Shown here: piece by piece, positions 49,531 to 58,707 of the stretch | Position numbering within the stretch: position 1 is the stretch's first letter | How the letters are laid out: each line of letters starts with the position of its first letter | Assembly: GCF_018130785.1 (NCBI RefSeq) | Contig: NZ_JAFCJT010000006.1 | Coordinates: 1 to 64,000, forward strand | Reading direction: 5' to 3' | Source: Bradyrhizobium liaoningense | GTDB taxonomy: Bacteria; Pseudomonadota; Alphaproteobacteria; Rhizobiales; Xanthobacteraceae | DNA length: 64,000 nt | Translations under genes and position numbers: made by a program | The notes under the pieces: generated by a model | The model's database searches: none | What the model saw: only the letters and a program-made list of their open reading frames with translations | What the model was told of the DNA's origin: nothing

Positions 49531-50937
49531 ATGTTGCTGTTGCTTGGAGGCTTTCTCATCCTGATGCTGCTCGGCGTTCCCGTGGCGATTGCCATGGCCG
49601 CGTCGTCGCTGCTCTACATCCTGGTCAGCGGCGTGACGCCTGACGTCACGCTGGCACAGCGCATGATCGCCGGCGTCGAGAGCTTTCCGTTGCTCGCGGT
49701 GCCGTTCTTCATCCTGGCCGGCAATCTCATGAACATCGCCGGCGTGACCGGCCGCATCTACAAATTCGCGGTCGCGCTGGTCGGCTGGATGCGCGGCGGC
49801 CTCGGCCACGTCAACATCATCGGCTCGGTGATCTTCTCCGGCATGTCCGGCACCGCGATCGCGGATGCCGCCGGTCTCGGGACCATCGAGATCAAGGCGA
49901 TGAAGGACCACGGCTATTCCACCGAGTTCTCGGTCGGCGTCACCGCGGCTTCGGCCACGCTCGGGCCGATCATCCCGCCGTCGCTGCCCTTCGTGATCTA
50001 CGGCATGATGGCGAATGTCTCGATCGGAGCCCTGTTTTTGGGCGGCGTTATTCCCGGCATCGTCATGACGCTGCTGATGATGGCCACCGTCACCTACTTC
50101 GCGCACAAGAACAAATGGGGCAGCGACACGCCGTTCTCCTGGCCGCAGCTCGGTTCGGCCGGCCTCGAGATCGCCATCGTGCTCGCTTTCCCGCTCGCGA
50201 TCTGGCTGATGGTGCTGGCCGGCATGTCGACCAACATGGCCGTTGTCATCGGCCTCGGCACGCTGCTCGCGATCGACTGGTACTTCGACTTCTCCGCGGT
50301 GATGGCGCTGATGGCGCCGGTCATCCTGATCGGCGGCATGACGCTCGGCTGGTTCACGCCGACGGAGGCCGCGGTCGCAGCCGTGATCTGGTCGCTGTTT
50401 CTCGGACTCGTCCGCTACCGCACCATGACCTTGAAGACGGTGGCGAAGGCGACCTTCGACACCATCGAGACCACGGCCTCGGTGTTGTTCATCGTCACCG
50501 CAGCCTCGATCTTCGCCTGGCTGCTGACGGTGTCGCAGGCAGCCCAAATGCTCTCGGACTGGATGCTCAGCATCACCCACAACAAATGGGTGTTTTTGGC
50601 GCTCGCCAACGTCCTGATCCTGTTCGTCGGCTGCTTCATCGACACCACGGCGGCGATCACCATCCTGGTGCCGATCCTGCTGCCGATCGTGCTCAAGCTC
50701 GGCATCGATCCGATCCATTTCGGCCTGATCATGACGCTGAACCTGATGATCGGCCTGTTGCATCCGCCGCTCGGCATGGTGCTGTTCGTGCTCGCCCGCG
50801 TGGCCAAGCTCTCGGTCGAGCGCACGACGGTCGCGATCCTGCCCTGGCTGGTGCCGCTGATGGTCGCGCTGATCGCGATCACCTACATCCCCGAACTGAC
50901 CCTCTGGCTGCCTAAATACATGGGACTCTCCAAATGA
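49531..50937 (+). CDS. TRAP transporter large permease (DctM family)
   Basis: The 468-residue protein has about twelve membrane segments. Family motifs are SFPLLAVPFFILAGNLMNIA, FSGMSGTAIADAAGLGTIEI and LNLMIGLLHPPLGMVLFVLA. It drives sodium- or proton-coupled import of the ligand bound by DctP. ATG 49531 has GAGGGG upstream (49518-49523), preferred to the frame start at 49516. It overlaps the dehydrogenase gene by 4 bp (ATGA). Confidence 0.94.
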   Translation: MLLLLGGFLILMLLGVPVAIAMAASSLLYILVSGVTPDVTLAQRMIAGVESFPLLAVPFFILAGNLMNIAGVTGRIYKFAVALVGWMRGGLGHVNIIGSVIFSGMSGTAIADAAGLGTIEIKAMKDHGYSTEFSVGVTAASATLGPIIPPSLPFVIYGMMANVSIGALFLGGVIPGIVMTLLMMATVTYFAHKNKWGSDTPFSWPQLGSAGLEIAIVLAFPLAIWLMVLAGMSTNMAVVIGLGTLLAIDWYFDFSAVMALMAPVILIGGMTLGWFTPTEAAVAAVIWSLFLGLVRYRTMTLKTVAKATFDTIETTASVLFIVTAASIFAWLLTVSQAAQMLSDWMLSITHNKWVFLALANVLILFVGCFIDTTAAITILVPILLPIVLKLGIDPIHFGLIMTLNLMIGLLHPPLGMVLFVLARVAKLSVERTTVAILPWLVPLMVALIAITYIPELTLWLPKYMGLSK

Positions 50938-51983
50938 CCTCCACCGCTCTCGCCGCAACCCTGTTCGGCCCCGAAGATCTGCGCATGATCGAGCATCCGC
51001 TCGACAAGTTGGCTTCCGGCATGGTGCGCATCCGCTTCGGCGCCGGCGGCATCTGCGGCTCCGACATGCACTATTTCCGTCATGCCCGGACCGGCGATTT
51101 CGTCGTGAAGTCGCCGCTCGTGCTCGGCCACGAGATCTCCGGCGAGGTCGTGGAGATCGCAGGTTCCGCAGCGAACCTGAAGGTCGGCGATCGTGTCGCC
51201 GTCAACCCGTCGCGCTGGTGCGGCCATTGCGTCGCCTGCCGCGAGGGACGGCCCAATCTCTGCGAGAACATCTACTTCATGGGCTCGGCCTCGAAGACGC
51301 CGCACATGCAGGGCGGCTTCGCCAATTACTTTGACGCGATCCCGGCGCAGTGCGTGAAGATTCCCGACCATGTGTCCTATCAGGCTGCGGCGCTGGCCGA
51401 GCCACTCGCGGTCTGCCTGCACGCGGTCGCGCGCGCCGGCAACATCGAGGGCAAGCGCGGCATCATCTTCGGCGCCGGCCCGATCGGGCTTCTGACCATG
51501 CTCGCGGCGCACCGCGCCGGCATGGCTGACATTACGGTGGCCGACATCGCGCCGGCACCGCTGGCCTTCGCGACCCGGCTCGGCGCTTCGCATGTCGAGA
51601 ACGTCTCGGCTGGCGAGGAAGGTCTGAAGGCGCAGGCGGCGGCGCGTCCCTACGATGTCGCTTTCGAGGTCTCGGGCACGGCTGCCGGGCTTGCCAGTGC
51701 GATTGGCATCGTCAGGCGCGGCGGCGTCGTGGTGCAGATCGGCAATCTGCCGGGCGGCCAGATTCCGACGCCGTCCAATGCGGTGATGGCCAAGGAGATC
51801 GACCTGCGCGGCTCGTTCCGCTTCGGCTTCGAGTTCATGACGGCGGTGGAACTGATCGGGGCTGGCAGCGTCGACGTGCTGTCGCTGGTCACCGCCGAGC
51901 GGCCGCTGTCGACCGCGCCGGACGCCCTGCGGCTGGCGCTCGACCGCTCGCAAAGCGTCAAGGTCGTGCTGACCGCGAACTGA
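50934..51983 (+). CDS. Zinc-dependent MDR dehydrogenase (L-idonate/L-gulonate 5-dehydrogenase-like)
   Basis: The 349-residue medium-chain dehydrogenase has catalytic zinc ligands in GGICGSDMHYF and LGHEISGEV, four structural cysteines in WCGHCVACREGRPNLCEN, and the NAD-binding turn FGAGPIGLLTML. It most resembles L-idonate 5-dehydrogenase and RspB-like proteins. In this cluster a 5-dehydrogenase making D-fructuronate from L-gulonate would feed UxuB and UxuA directly, whereas 5-ketogluconate from L-idonate would not. That substrate assignment is inference. It overlaps dctM by 4 bp; uxuA follows 13 bp downstream. Confidence 0.85.
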   Translation: MTSTALAATLFGPEDLRMIEHPLDKLASGMVRIRFGAGGICGSDMHYFRHARTGDFVVKSPLVLGHEISGEVVEIAGSAANLKVGDRVAVNPSRWCGHCVACREGRPNLCENIYFMGSASKTPHMQGGFANYFDAIPAQCVKIPDHVSYQAAALAEPLAVCLHAVARAGNIEGKRGIIFGAGPIGLLTMLAAHRAGMADITVADIAPAPLAFATRLGASHVENVSAGEEGLKAQAAARPYDVAFEVSGTAAGLASAIGIVRRGGVVVQIGNLPGGQIPTPSNAVMAKEIDLRGSFRFGFEFMTAVELIGAGSVDVLSLVTAERPLSTAPDALRLALDRSQSVKVVLTAN

Positions 51984-51996
51984 TGGGAGTGATCGT

Positions 51997-53187
51997 ATGA
52001 TGCTCGAGGGATGGCGCTGGTACGGGCCCGATGATCCGGTATCGCTCGACGACGTCAGGCAGGCCGGGGCGAGCGACATCGTCTCGGCGCTGCATCAGGT
52101 GCCGATCGGGGAGGCCTGGACGCGTAAGGCGGTCGAGGAGCGCAAGAACTTCATCGAGAACGGCCAGCCCGGCCGCTCGCAGCTGACCTGGTCGGTGGTG
52201 GAGTCGATTCCGATCCCCGACGATGTCAAGCGGCTCGGGGGCAGGGCGACGAAGTCGATCGAGGCTTGGATTGCGAGCCTGGAGGCGGTCGCCGCTTCCG
52301 GCATCAAGATCATCTGCTACAATTTCATGCCGGTGGTGGACTGGTGCCGCACCGACCTGGAATGGGAGCTGCCGAACGGCGCCCGCGCCATGCGCTTCGA
52401 CCAGGACCGCTTTGCGGCGTTCGAGCTGCATATCCTGAAGCGTCCCGCCGCCGTGCAGGAATATTCGCCCGAGCAGCAGGCGCGTGCGAAAGCGCTGTTC
52501 GAGAAGATGAGCCAGGCCGATATCGATTACCTCGTGATGGTGATCGCCAGCGCGCTGCCCGGCTCGACGACCGAGCCGATGACCATCCCGCAATTCCGGG
52601 ACCGGCTCGAGACCTATCGCGACATCACGCCTGAGATCCTGAGGCAGCATCTCGCGGAATTCCTGGCGCGCGTGACGCCGGTCGCCGAGCAGCTCGGCGT
52701 CTCCCTGACGCTGCACCCGGACGATCCGCCGCGTCCGCTGTTCGGCCTGCCGCGTATCGCCTCCAGCGCCGACGACTATCAGGCGCTGTTCGACGCCGTG
52801 CCGTCCATGGCGAACGGCATCTGCCTGTGCACCGGCTCGCTCGGCGTGCGCGCGGAGAACAATCTGCCTGCGATGGCCGAGCGCTTCGGCCCGCGCATCG
52901 CCTTTGCGCATCTGCGCGCGACCAAGCGCGAGGCCGACGGCCTGTCGTTCTACGAGTCCGATCATCTCGACGGCGACGTCGACATGGTCGCGGTGCTCAA
53001 GGCGCTGTTGAAGGAGAACGCACAGCGCTCACCCGACAAGAGAATCGTGTTCCGCCCCGATCATGGTCACCGCATGCTGGACGATCTCGCCGCCACCAAG
53101 CGCACCAATCCCGGCTACACCGCCATCGGCCGCCTCCGTGGCCTCGCCGAGCTGCGCGGCGCGATCAGGGCGATCGAGCATCGGTAG
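51997..53187 (+). CDS. uxuA: Mannonate dehydratase UxuA
   Basis: The 396-residue enzyme matches the UxuA family (Mn-dependent, TIM barrel), dehydrating D-mannonate to 2-keto-3-deoxygluconate. Visible signatures are WYGPDDPVSLDDVRQAGASD, ICYNFMPVVDWCRTDLEWEL, LHPDDPPRPLFGLPRI, CLCTGSLG and the metal site VFRPDHGHRMLDDL. GGGAG stands 7 bases before ATG 51997. It closes the transporter-dehydrogenase operon and is followed by a palindromic repeat. Confidence 0.95.
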   Translation: MMLEGWRWYGPDDPVSLDDVRQAGASDIVSALHQVPIGEAWTRKAVEERKNFIENGQPGRSQLTWSVVESIPIPDDVKRLGGRATKSIEAWIASLEAVAASGIKIICYNFMPVVDWCRTDLEWELPNGARAMRFDQDRFAAFELHILKRPAAVQEYSPEQQARAKALFEKMSQADIDYLVMVIASALPGSTTEPMTIPQFRDRLETYRDITPEILRQHLAEFLARVTPVAEQLGVSLTLHPDDPPRPLFGLPRIASSADDYQALFDAVPSMANGICLCTGSLGVRAENNLPAMAERFGPRIAFAHLRATKREADGLSFYESDHLDGDVDMVAVLKALLKENAQRSPDKRIVFRPDHGHRMLDDLAATKRTNPGYTAIGRLRGLAELRGAIRAIEHR

Positions 53188-53208
53188 GGGCCGAAGCTCT
53201 ATCCACAC

Positions 53209-53288
53209 CGTCATTGCGAGCGAAGCGAAGCAATCCAGAATCCCTCCGCGGAAACACTCTGGATTGCTTCGCTTCGCTCGCAATGACG
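53209..53288. repeat. Palindromic repeat, copy 2 of 3 (CGTCATTGCGAGCG family)
   Basis: The arms 53209-53239 and 53258-53288 are perfectly complementary over 31 bp. The loop contains CCGCGGAAA, shared with copy 3. It lies between the convergent uxuA and LysR-type genes and may serve as a terminator for both. Confidence 0.88.
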
Positions 53289-53307
53289 TGGAGGGAGAGG
53301 TGCGCCC

Positions 53308-54246
53308 TCAATAACACGCCGCCATCGCGCCGAGTTTCGGATAGAGTCGGTCGATCGCGGCGATCTCGCTTTGCATCTGCGCGATGATCCAGTCGCGGAT
53401 CTCGGCGGCGATGGGGCGCATCGGCCGGTTGCGCGGCGGCAGGAATTCGCAGATGCGGCGCGTGGTGGTGAGCGTGTCGGAGGCCGGTACCAGCGCGCCG
53501 GTCAGGAGCCAGTGTGAGGCCACCGTCAGCCAGCCGAGCGCGATGCCCTGGCCGAGCAGGGCGGCCTGCACCACGACCGCATAGTCGGTGAAGCTCAGCG
53601 CCTTGGCCGCGCCGCGGCGGCCGGTGAGAAGGGACGCGTAATCCGCGGCCCAGTCGCCCGGCGTCTCGGCGAGGCGGATGATGGTGTTGCCCTCGGTGGG
53701 ATCGGTCTCGCCGAGATAGCCGGGGCTGCACATCGGCAGCATGACTTCCTTCATCACCAGCGTGCCGCCGGATGACGGCTCGTCGCGATCGCGGAAGCGC
53801 ATGCCGAGGTCGACATTCTCGACCGGTCCGCGCAGCGCGCCGGAGATGAGTTGGAAGCGCAAATCGACCTCGGGAAATTGCCGCTGCAGCTTGTCGATGC
53901 GCGGCATCAGCCAATGCGTGGTGAAGGCGGAGGAGACCGACAGCGTCACCGTCTCGGTGCCCTTGCGGCGCCGCTCGATCTCGACGAGCCCGGTCTCGAT
54001 GCTGCGAAAGCCTTCGAGCACGCGGCGATAAAGCAGCTCACCTTCCTCGGTGAGCACCGCGCGGCCCGCCGTGCGGTCGAACAGGCGGACGCCGAGATGC
54101 TCCTCGAACTGGCCGAGCATGCGGCTCACCGCGGGCTGCGTGACATTGAGTTCGGCTGCTGCCGCCGTGAAACTGCCGTTGCGCGCCGCTGCGTCGAAGA
54201 CGAACAGGGCGTTACTGGAGGGCAGCATCCGGCGCAGCTCGGGCAT
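53308..54246 (-). CDS. LysR-family regulator (GcvA-like)
   Basis: The 312-residue regulator has a typical N-terminal helix-turn-helix (FDAAARNGSFTAAAAELNVT, QPAVSRMLGQFEEHLGVRLF) and a periplasmic-binding-like effector domain (VSSAFTTHWLMPRIDKLQRQ, LGMRFRDRDEP). It is divergent from the ABC transporter operon with a 212-bp gap that contains a symmetric candidate operator, so it probably regulates that operon. Its start codon overlaps a small inverted repeat CATAAC-N5-GTTATG (54244-54260). Confidence 0.92.
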   Translation of the reverse strand: MPELRRMLPSSNALFVFDAAARNGSFTAAAAELNVTQPAVSRMLGQFEEHLGVRLFDRTAGRAVLTEEGELLYRRVLEGFRSIETGLVEIERRRKGTETVTLSVSSAFTTHWLMPRIDKLQRQFPEVDLRFQLISGALRGPVENVDLGMRFRDRDEPSSGGTLVMKEVMLPMCSPGYLGETDPTEGNTIIRLAETPGDWAADYASLLTGRRGAAKALSFTDYAVVVQAALLGQGIALGWLTVASHWLLTGALVPASDTLTTTRRICEFLPPRNRPMRPIAAEIRDWIIAQMQSEIAAIDRLYPKLGAMAACY

Positions 54247-54274
54247 AACGTCATGTTATGGATGCGGTGAGAAT

Positions 54275-54298
54275 TTGGCAATTGCCGAGTTTTGCCAA
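54275..54298. promoter_or_regulatory. Candidate LysR-type operator
   Basis: TTGGCAA (54275-54281) and TTGCCAA (54292-54298) form a 7-bp inverted repeat with a 10-base spacer. A second palindrome GGCAATTGCC lies at 54277-54286. It sits between the divergent LysR gene and the transporter operon, fitting the usual place and symmetry of LysR sites. Confidence 0.5.
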
Positions 54299-54458
54299 GT
54301 CTGGTGTCATTGGCATCACAGCCTAAAGACAGGGCTTGCGAGCGAAGAGTTGGTGCGGTGCACGCATCGGCCGTGATTGGTCAAAATTCCTGTCTATAAA
54401 GCAGGCTTATGGCGCGCAGTGAGGCACGCCATTGCAGGGAACGAGGCGAGGTCGATCG

Positions 54459-55538
54459 TTGGACAAACGAGCGGAAAGCGTCGAGATCAGGTCCGCGAGC
54501 AAGGCGTACGGCGCCGTACGCGCCCTCGATGACGTCTCCCTCAATGTCGGCGCGGGCGAGTTCGTCTCGCTGCTCGGGCCCTCCGGTTCCGGCAAGACCA
54601 CGCTGCTTGGCATCCTGGGCGGTTTCATCCTGCCATCGCGCGGAACGATCCTGTTCGGCGGTCGCGACGTCACCTGGATGCCGCCGCACCAGCGCGACAT
54701 CGGCGTGGTCTTCCAGAACTACGCGCTGTTCCCGCATATGAGCGTCGGCGAGAACGTCGCCTTTCCCCTGCGCGCGCGGCGCCTGCCGAAAACGAGCTGG
54801 CCCGGGAAAGTGCGTGCCGCGCTCGCGATGGTCGGTCTCGCGGGCTATGAAGAGCGCGGCATCGCGCAGCTCTCCGGCGGACAGCGTCAGCGCGTGGCGC
54901 TCGCCCGCGCCATGATTTTCGAGCCGCGTCTGATCCTGATGGACGAGCCGCTCTCCGCGCTCGACAAGCAGCTCCGCGAATCCATGCAGATCGAGCTGCG
55001 CGCACTGCACCGGCGGATCGGCGCCACCATCATCTACGTCACCCACGACCAGCGCGAGGCGCTGACCATGAGCGACCGCGTCGCCGTGATGAAGGATGGC
55101 CGGCTGATCCAGATCGACCAGCCCGAGCGGCTGCACGATCATCCCGCGGACTCCTTCGTCGCGAGCTTCATCGGGGAAGCGACCATGCTGCCGGTGCGTC
55201 GCGTCGATGCCACCAGGGTCGCGCTCGGCAATGCGCTGTTGCGCAGCGCCCGCGCCATTCCCTCAGGCGATGCCTTGATGCTCGCCGTGCACAGCGAAAA
55301 GCTCTTGATCGACGACGGCGCGCAGGATGTCGCCTGCAACCGGCTGACCGGGACGGTCACCGACATCGTCTATCAGGGCGAGAGCCTGCGCATCTTCCTG
55401 GCGCTCACTGACGGCATTGCTCTCAGTCTGCGCCAGCCGAGCTATCACCAGGCCTACAGCCGCATCCCGCCGCTCGGCGGCAGCCTCACCGTCACCCTTC
55501 ACCCAGAGGACACCATCGTCGTGCCCAGGGTGGACTGA
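54459..55538 (+). CDS. ABC transporter ATP-binding protein, polyamine/opine type (PotA-like)
   Basis: The 359-residue ATPase has Walker A GPSGSGKTTLLG, signature LSGGQRQRVALARA, Walker B LILMDEPLSALDKQ and switch His in IIYVTHDQREAL. The C-terminal part (from about 240) has the TOBE-type domain of PotA/FbpC proteins. TTG 54459 is chosen because AGGCGAGG lies 7 bases upstream and the conserved part begins soon after (SVEIRSASKAYGAVRALDDV); a TTG at 54432 is possible. It energises the permeases encoded at 58708 and 59574. Confidence 0.92.
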   Translation: MDKRAESVEIRSASKAYGAVRALDDVSLNVGAGEFVSLLGPSGSGKTTLLGILGGFILPSRGTILFGGRDVTWMPPHQRDIGVVFQNYALFPHMSVGENVAFPLRARRLPKTSWPGKVRAALAMVGLAGYEERGIAQLSGGQRQRVALARAMIFEPRLILMDEPLSALDKQLRESMQIELRALHRRIGATIIYVTHDQREALTMSDRVAVMKDGRLIQIDQPERLHDHPADSFVASFIGEATMLPVRRVDATRVALGNALLRSARAIPSGDALMLAVHSEKLLIDDGAQDVACNRLTGTVTDIVYQGESLRIFLALTDGIALSLRQPSYHQAYSRIPPLGGSLTVTLHPEDTIVVPRVD

Positions 55539-55573
55539 AGCCAGCCTTGTTCAACCGAGAGAAGAAGCCAAAA

Positions 55574-56290
55574 ATGTCGTCAGCAGCCTCGTTCAGCAAT
55601 TTCAAGGTCCTCACCTTCGACGTCGTCGGCACCTTGATCGATTTCGAGACCGGCGTGCTCTCCGCGGTGCGTAAGATCTCGGGCAAGACGCCGGCGGAGC
55701 TCAGCGACGAGCAGATTTTCGAGCCCTACAAGCGCGGCCGCGACAAGCATTACGAGCGTTCCAGCGAGGCGATGTTCCACGTCTATCGCCATCTCGCCAA
55801 GGAGCTTGGGCTGCCCTCCGACGACGCGTCCTGCGACGTGTTCCAGCTTTCGGTGCTGCGCTGGGGCCCGTTTTCGGACTCGGTCGAGGCTTTGAAGCGC
55901 CTGCGCACGAAGTTCCGGCTGGTGGCGATGACCAATGCGGATCGTGTCGCGCTGTCCTGCTACGCGCACGCGCTCGGCAATCCCTTCGACGACACCGTCT
56001 GCGCTGACGACACCGGGGTTGCAAAACCGAACCCGGAGTTCTTTGCCTATAACAAGGGCCGCCAGTCCGCCTTCGGCTACAAGCAGTCCGACATTCTGCA
56101 TGTCGCGCAGAGCCAGTACCACGACATCGGGATTGCGCGGAAACTCGGCTACAAGGTGTGCTGGATCGAGCGTCGGCAGGGCGTCGCCGGTTTCGGCGGT
56201 ACGCCGGCCGTGGAGACGCTGACCAAGCCGGACTTCCATTTTCCGACGCTGAAGGCACTTGCCGACGCGGCGATCGGACCGGCGGCGTAA
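55574..56290 (+). CDS. HAD type II hydrolase (haloacid dehalogenase-like)
   Basis: The 238-residue protein has the HAD nucleophile in LTFDVVGTLIDFETGVL, a helical type II cap, the Ser/Thr motif VAMTNADRVAL, the lysine in GVAKPNPEFFAYNKG and the late motif VAQSQYHDIGIARKLGYKVC. The layout matches L-2-haloacid dehalogenase-like enzymes, which act on small acids or phosphates. ATG 55574 is preceded by GAGAGAAG. It lies between the ATPase gene and the FAD oxidoreductase gene, so a role in processing the imported compound is likely. Confidence 0.85.
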   Translation: MSSAASFSNFKVLTFDVVGTLIDFETGVLSAVRKISGKTPAELSDEQIFEPYKRGRDKHYERSSEAMFHVYRHLAKELGLPSDDASCDVFQLSVLRWGPFSDSVEALKRLRTKFRLVAMTNADRVALSCYAHALGNPFDDTVCADDTGVAKPNPEFFAYNKGRQSAFGYKQSDILHVAQSQYHDIGIARKLGYKVCWIERRQGVAGFGGTPAVETLTKPDFHFPTLKALADAAIGPAA

Positions 56291-56306
56291 GTTCGTGAGC
56301 GCAGGC

Positions 56307-57614
56307 ATGACACGGGACTGGAGCGCATTGCCATCGGTCAACTCGCTGTGGGCTGCCACGGCGGAGCCGGCGCGCGAGTTTCCCGTGCTGTCGGGCGAGC
56401 GACAGGCGGATGTGGTGATCATCGGTGCAGGCTACACCGGCCTGTCCGCAGCGCACCACATCGCCAAGAGCGGCTTGTCGCCGGTCCTGCTTGAGGCCAA
56501 CCGGCCGGGCTGGGGCGCGAGCGGGCGCAATGGCGGCGTGATCACCGCGAAGTTCCGTCTCTCGTTCCGCGAGATCGACGCCGCGCACGGCCGCGCCATG
56601 GCGCGGCGCATGTACGAGATCGCGCATGAATCCACCGACATGGTCGAGGAACTGGTCTCGGAGTTTGGCATCACCAGCGCGAACCTGACGCGCACCGGCC
56701 AGGTCAAGGCCGCGCACAACGAGACGACGCTGAAGGCGGCGATCGACGAAGCCAACTGGATGACGCGCGAGATGGGCTCTGCCGAGGTTCGTATCCTCGA
56801 CAAGGGTGGCGTGCGCGAGGAGACGGGCTCCGACATCTTCGTTGGCGGCGTGCTCAATCCCGGCTCCGGCGGCATTCATCCGCTGAATTATCTGCGCGGC
56901 CTCGCCGATGGTGTCGCACGCCGCGGCGTTCCGATTTTTCAGGAGTCGCCGGTCATAAAACTCCGGCGCGAGAACGGCGCCATCGTCGCCGAGACGCCGC
57001 GGGGCGCGGTGCGCGCAAAACAGGCGATCATCGCCACCAACAGCTATTCCGACCTGACCGACGCCACCGCGCATCTGCAGCGCACGCTGATCCCGTTCCG
57101 CAGCGCCATGGTCGCGACGGAGCAGCTGCCGCGCAATCTCGCCGGAAAGCTGATGCCGACCGGGCGCACCTACACCGAGACCAAGCGCATGATGCGCTGG
57201 TTCCGCATGGTCGACAACCGCGTGATCTTCGGCGGCCGCGGCGCCTTCGGCAAGCAGGACTCGCAAGCCGCTTTCGACGCGCTGCGCAAGGCGATGGTCG
57301 GCATCTTCCCTGACCTTGCCGACGTTCCGCTCGCCTACAAATGGTCGGGCCTCGTCGGCATGACGCTGGACTCGGTGCCGCATATCGGCCGGCTCGACGA
57401 CCGCACGCTGTTCTCGATGGGCTACAACGGCGCGGGCGTTGCGATGTCGAGCCTGATGGGTCGCTATCTCGCCGCCTTCGTGCGCGGCGAGACGCCCGAG
57501 GTCGGGCTGCTCGATGCGCGGCGCATGAAGGCGATCCCGTTCTATCAGCTGCGCGAGCCTGCCGTGCGCATGGTCGCCGGCTGGTACCAGTTTCTCGATG
57601 CGATCGGTCAGTGA
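56307..57614 (+). CDS. FAD-dependent amine oxidoreductase (DAO family, PuuB/OrdL-like)
   Basis: The 435-residue flavoprotein has the dinucleotide-binding motif VVIIGAGYTGLSAAHHIAKS, a GRNGGVIT segment and a late YNGAGVAMSSLMGRYLA block, as in gamma-glutamylputrescine oxidase and related DAO-family enzymes. It would oxidatively deaminate an amine or amino acid imported by the surrounding ABC transporter. GTG 56295 and ATG 56307 are both possible starts; the ATG is preferred because the conserved part begins with SALPSVNSLW. Confidence 0.88.
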   Translation: MTRDWSALPSVNSLWAATAEPAREFPVLSGERQADVVIIGAGYTGLSAAHHIAKSGLSPVLLEANRPGWGASGRNGGVITAKFRLSFREIDAAHGRAMARRMYEIAHESTDMVEELVSEFGITSANLTRTGQVKAAHNETTLKAAIDEANWMTREMGSAEVRILDKGGVREETGSDIFVGGVLNPGSGGIHPLNYLRGLADGVARRGVPIFQESPVIKLRRENGAIVAETPRGAVRAKQAIIATNSYSDLTDATAHLQRTLIPFRSAMVATEQLPRNLAGKLMPTGRTYTETKRMMRWFRMVDNRVIFGGRGAFGKQDSQAAFDALRKAMVGIFPDLADVPLAYKWSGLVGMTLDSVPHIGRLDDRTLFSMGYNGAGVAMSSLMGRYLAAFVRGETPEVGLLDARRMKAIPFYQLREPAVRMVAGWYQFLDAIGQ

Positions 57615-57642
57615 GATCTATTTGGCGATGGAGGAGGCGAGG

Positions 57643-58692
57643 ATGACGACGACACGGAATTTTGGATTTGGTTGCGCGTTGTTGGGCGCAATCGGATTGA
57701 CGGGCACCGCGGCGCAGGCCGCCGAGCAGATCACCTTCGTCTCGCAAGGCGGCGCCTATCAGGCGGCGCAGACGGTGGCGATCCTCGATCCCTCCGCGAA
57801 AAAGCTCGGCATCACCATCAACCAGGACTCGATTCCCGATGCCTGGCCCGCGATCAAGACGCAGGTCGGCAGCGGCAAGCCGATCTGGGATGTCGTCGAC
57901 ACCCCGACCGGCAACTGCCTGCGCGGCGGCGAGCAGGGGCTGATCGAGAAGCTCGACTTTTCGAAGATTCCGAACGGCGCGGCGATGCCGGAGGCCTATC
58001 GCAGTCCCTATTCGGTGTCCTACGAGTTCTATTCCAGCGTGCTGTCCTACAGCCAGAAGACCTTCCCGAAGGACGCGCCGAACAGCTGGGCCGATTTCTG
58101 GGACGTCAAGAAATTTCCCGGCCGCCGCGCGCTGCGCAACCACCCGTTCGCGACGCTCGAGGCCGCGCTGATGGCCGACGGCGTCGCACCCGACAAGCTC
58201 TACCCGCTCGACGTCGATCGCGCCTTCAAGAAGCTGGAAGAGATCAAGCCGCACATCACGGTGTGGTGGACGTCGGGCGCGCAGTCGGCGCAGCTGCTCA
58301 ATGACGGCGAGGTCGACATGGAGATGGCCTGGAACGGCCGCGTCAGCGCCGTCGCCAAGGAAGGCGCAAAAGTCTCCTTCACCTACAACCAGGGCATCCT
58401 TCAGAGCACCTCGCTCTGCATCCTCAAGGGTGCGCCGAACCTGGAGACCGCGGTGAAGTTCCTCAACGAGGCCGTCGATCCCGTGCACCAGGCCAATCTG
58501 CCGCTCAACATCGACTATGGCCCGGGCAACCCGAAGGCGTTCGAGACCGGCGTGATCAAGCCCGAGCGCGCCGCGCAATTGCCGAGCGAGCCGGCGAACG
58601 CGGCCAAGCAGGCGCTGATGTCCTACGCCTGGTGGTCCTCGCCCGCGGGCGAAGCCGCCGAAAAGCGCTGGGCGTCGTTCATGCAGAAGTAA
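57643..58692 (+). CDS. ABC transporter periplasmic binding protein (PotD/PotF-like)
   Basis: The 349-residue protein has a signal peptide (FGCALLGAIGLTGTAAQAA) and the spermidine/putrescine-binding-protein fold: ITFVSQGGAYQAAQTVAILD, WPAIKTQVGSGKPIWDVVDT, WADFWDVKKFPGRRALRNHP and MEMAWNGRVSAVAKEGAKVS. The acidic polyamine-site residues cannot be confirmed by eye. AGGCGAGG stands directly before ATG 57643. The gene is followed closely by the two permeases. Confidence 0.9.
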   Translation: MTTTRNFGFGCALLGAIGLTGTAAQAAEQITFVSQGGAYQAAQTVAILDPSAKKLGITINQDSIPDAWPAIKTQVGSGKPIWDVVDTPTGNCLRGGEQGLIEKLDFSKIPNGAAMPEAYRSPYSVSYEFYSSVLSYSQKTFPKDAPNSWADFWDVKKFPGRRALRNHPFATLEAALMADGVAPDKLYPLDVDRAFKKLEEIKPHITVWWTSGAQSAQLLNDGEVDMEMAWNGRVSAVAKEGAKVSFTYNQGILQSTSLCILKGAPNLETAVKFLNEAVDPVHQANLPLNIDYGPGNPKAFETGVIKPERAAQLPSEPANAAKQALMSYAWWSSPAGEAAEKRWASFMQK

Positions 58693-58707
58693 GCGAGCGA
58701 GGCAGCA

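Noticed and set aside
49378..50958. 526-codon minus-strand frame opposite dctM
   Set aside because: Translation is a His/Asp/Arg/Gln-rich low-complexity shadow; the plus-strand TRAP permease is unambiguous.
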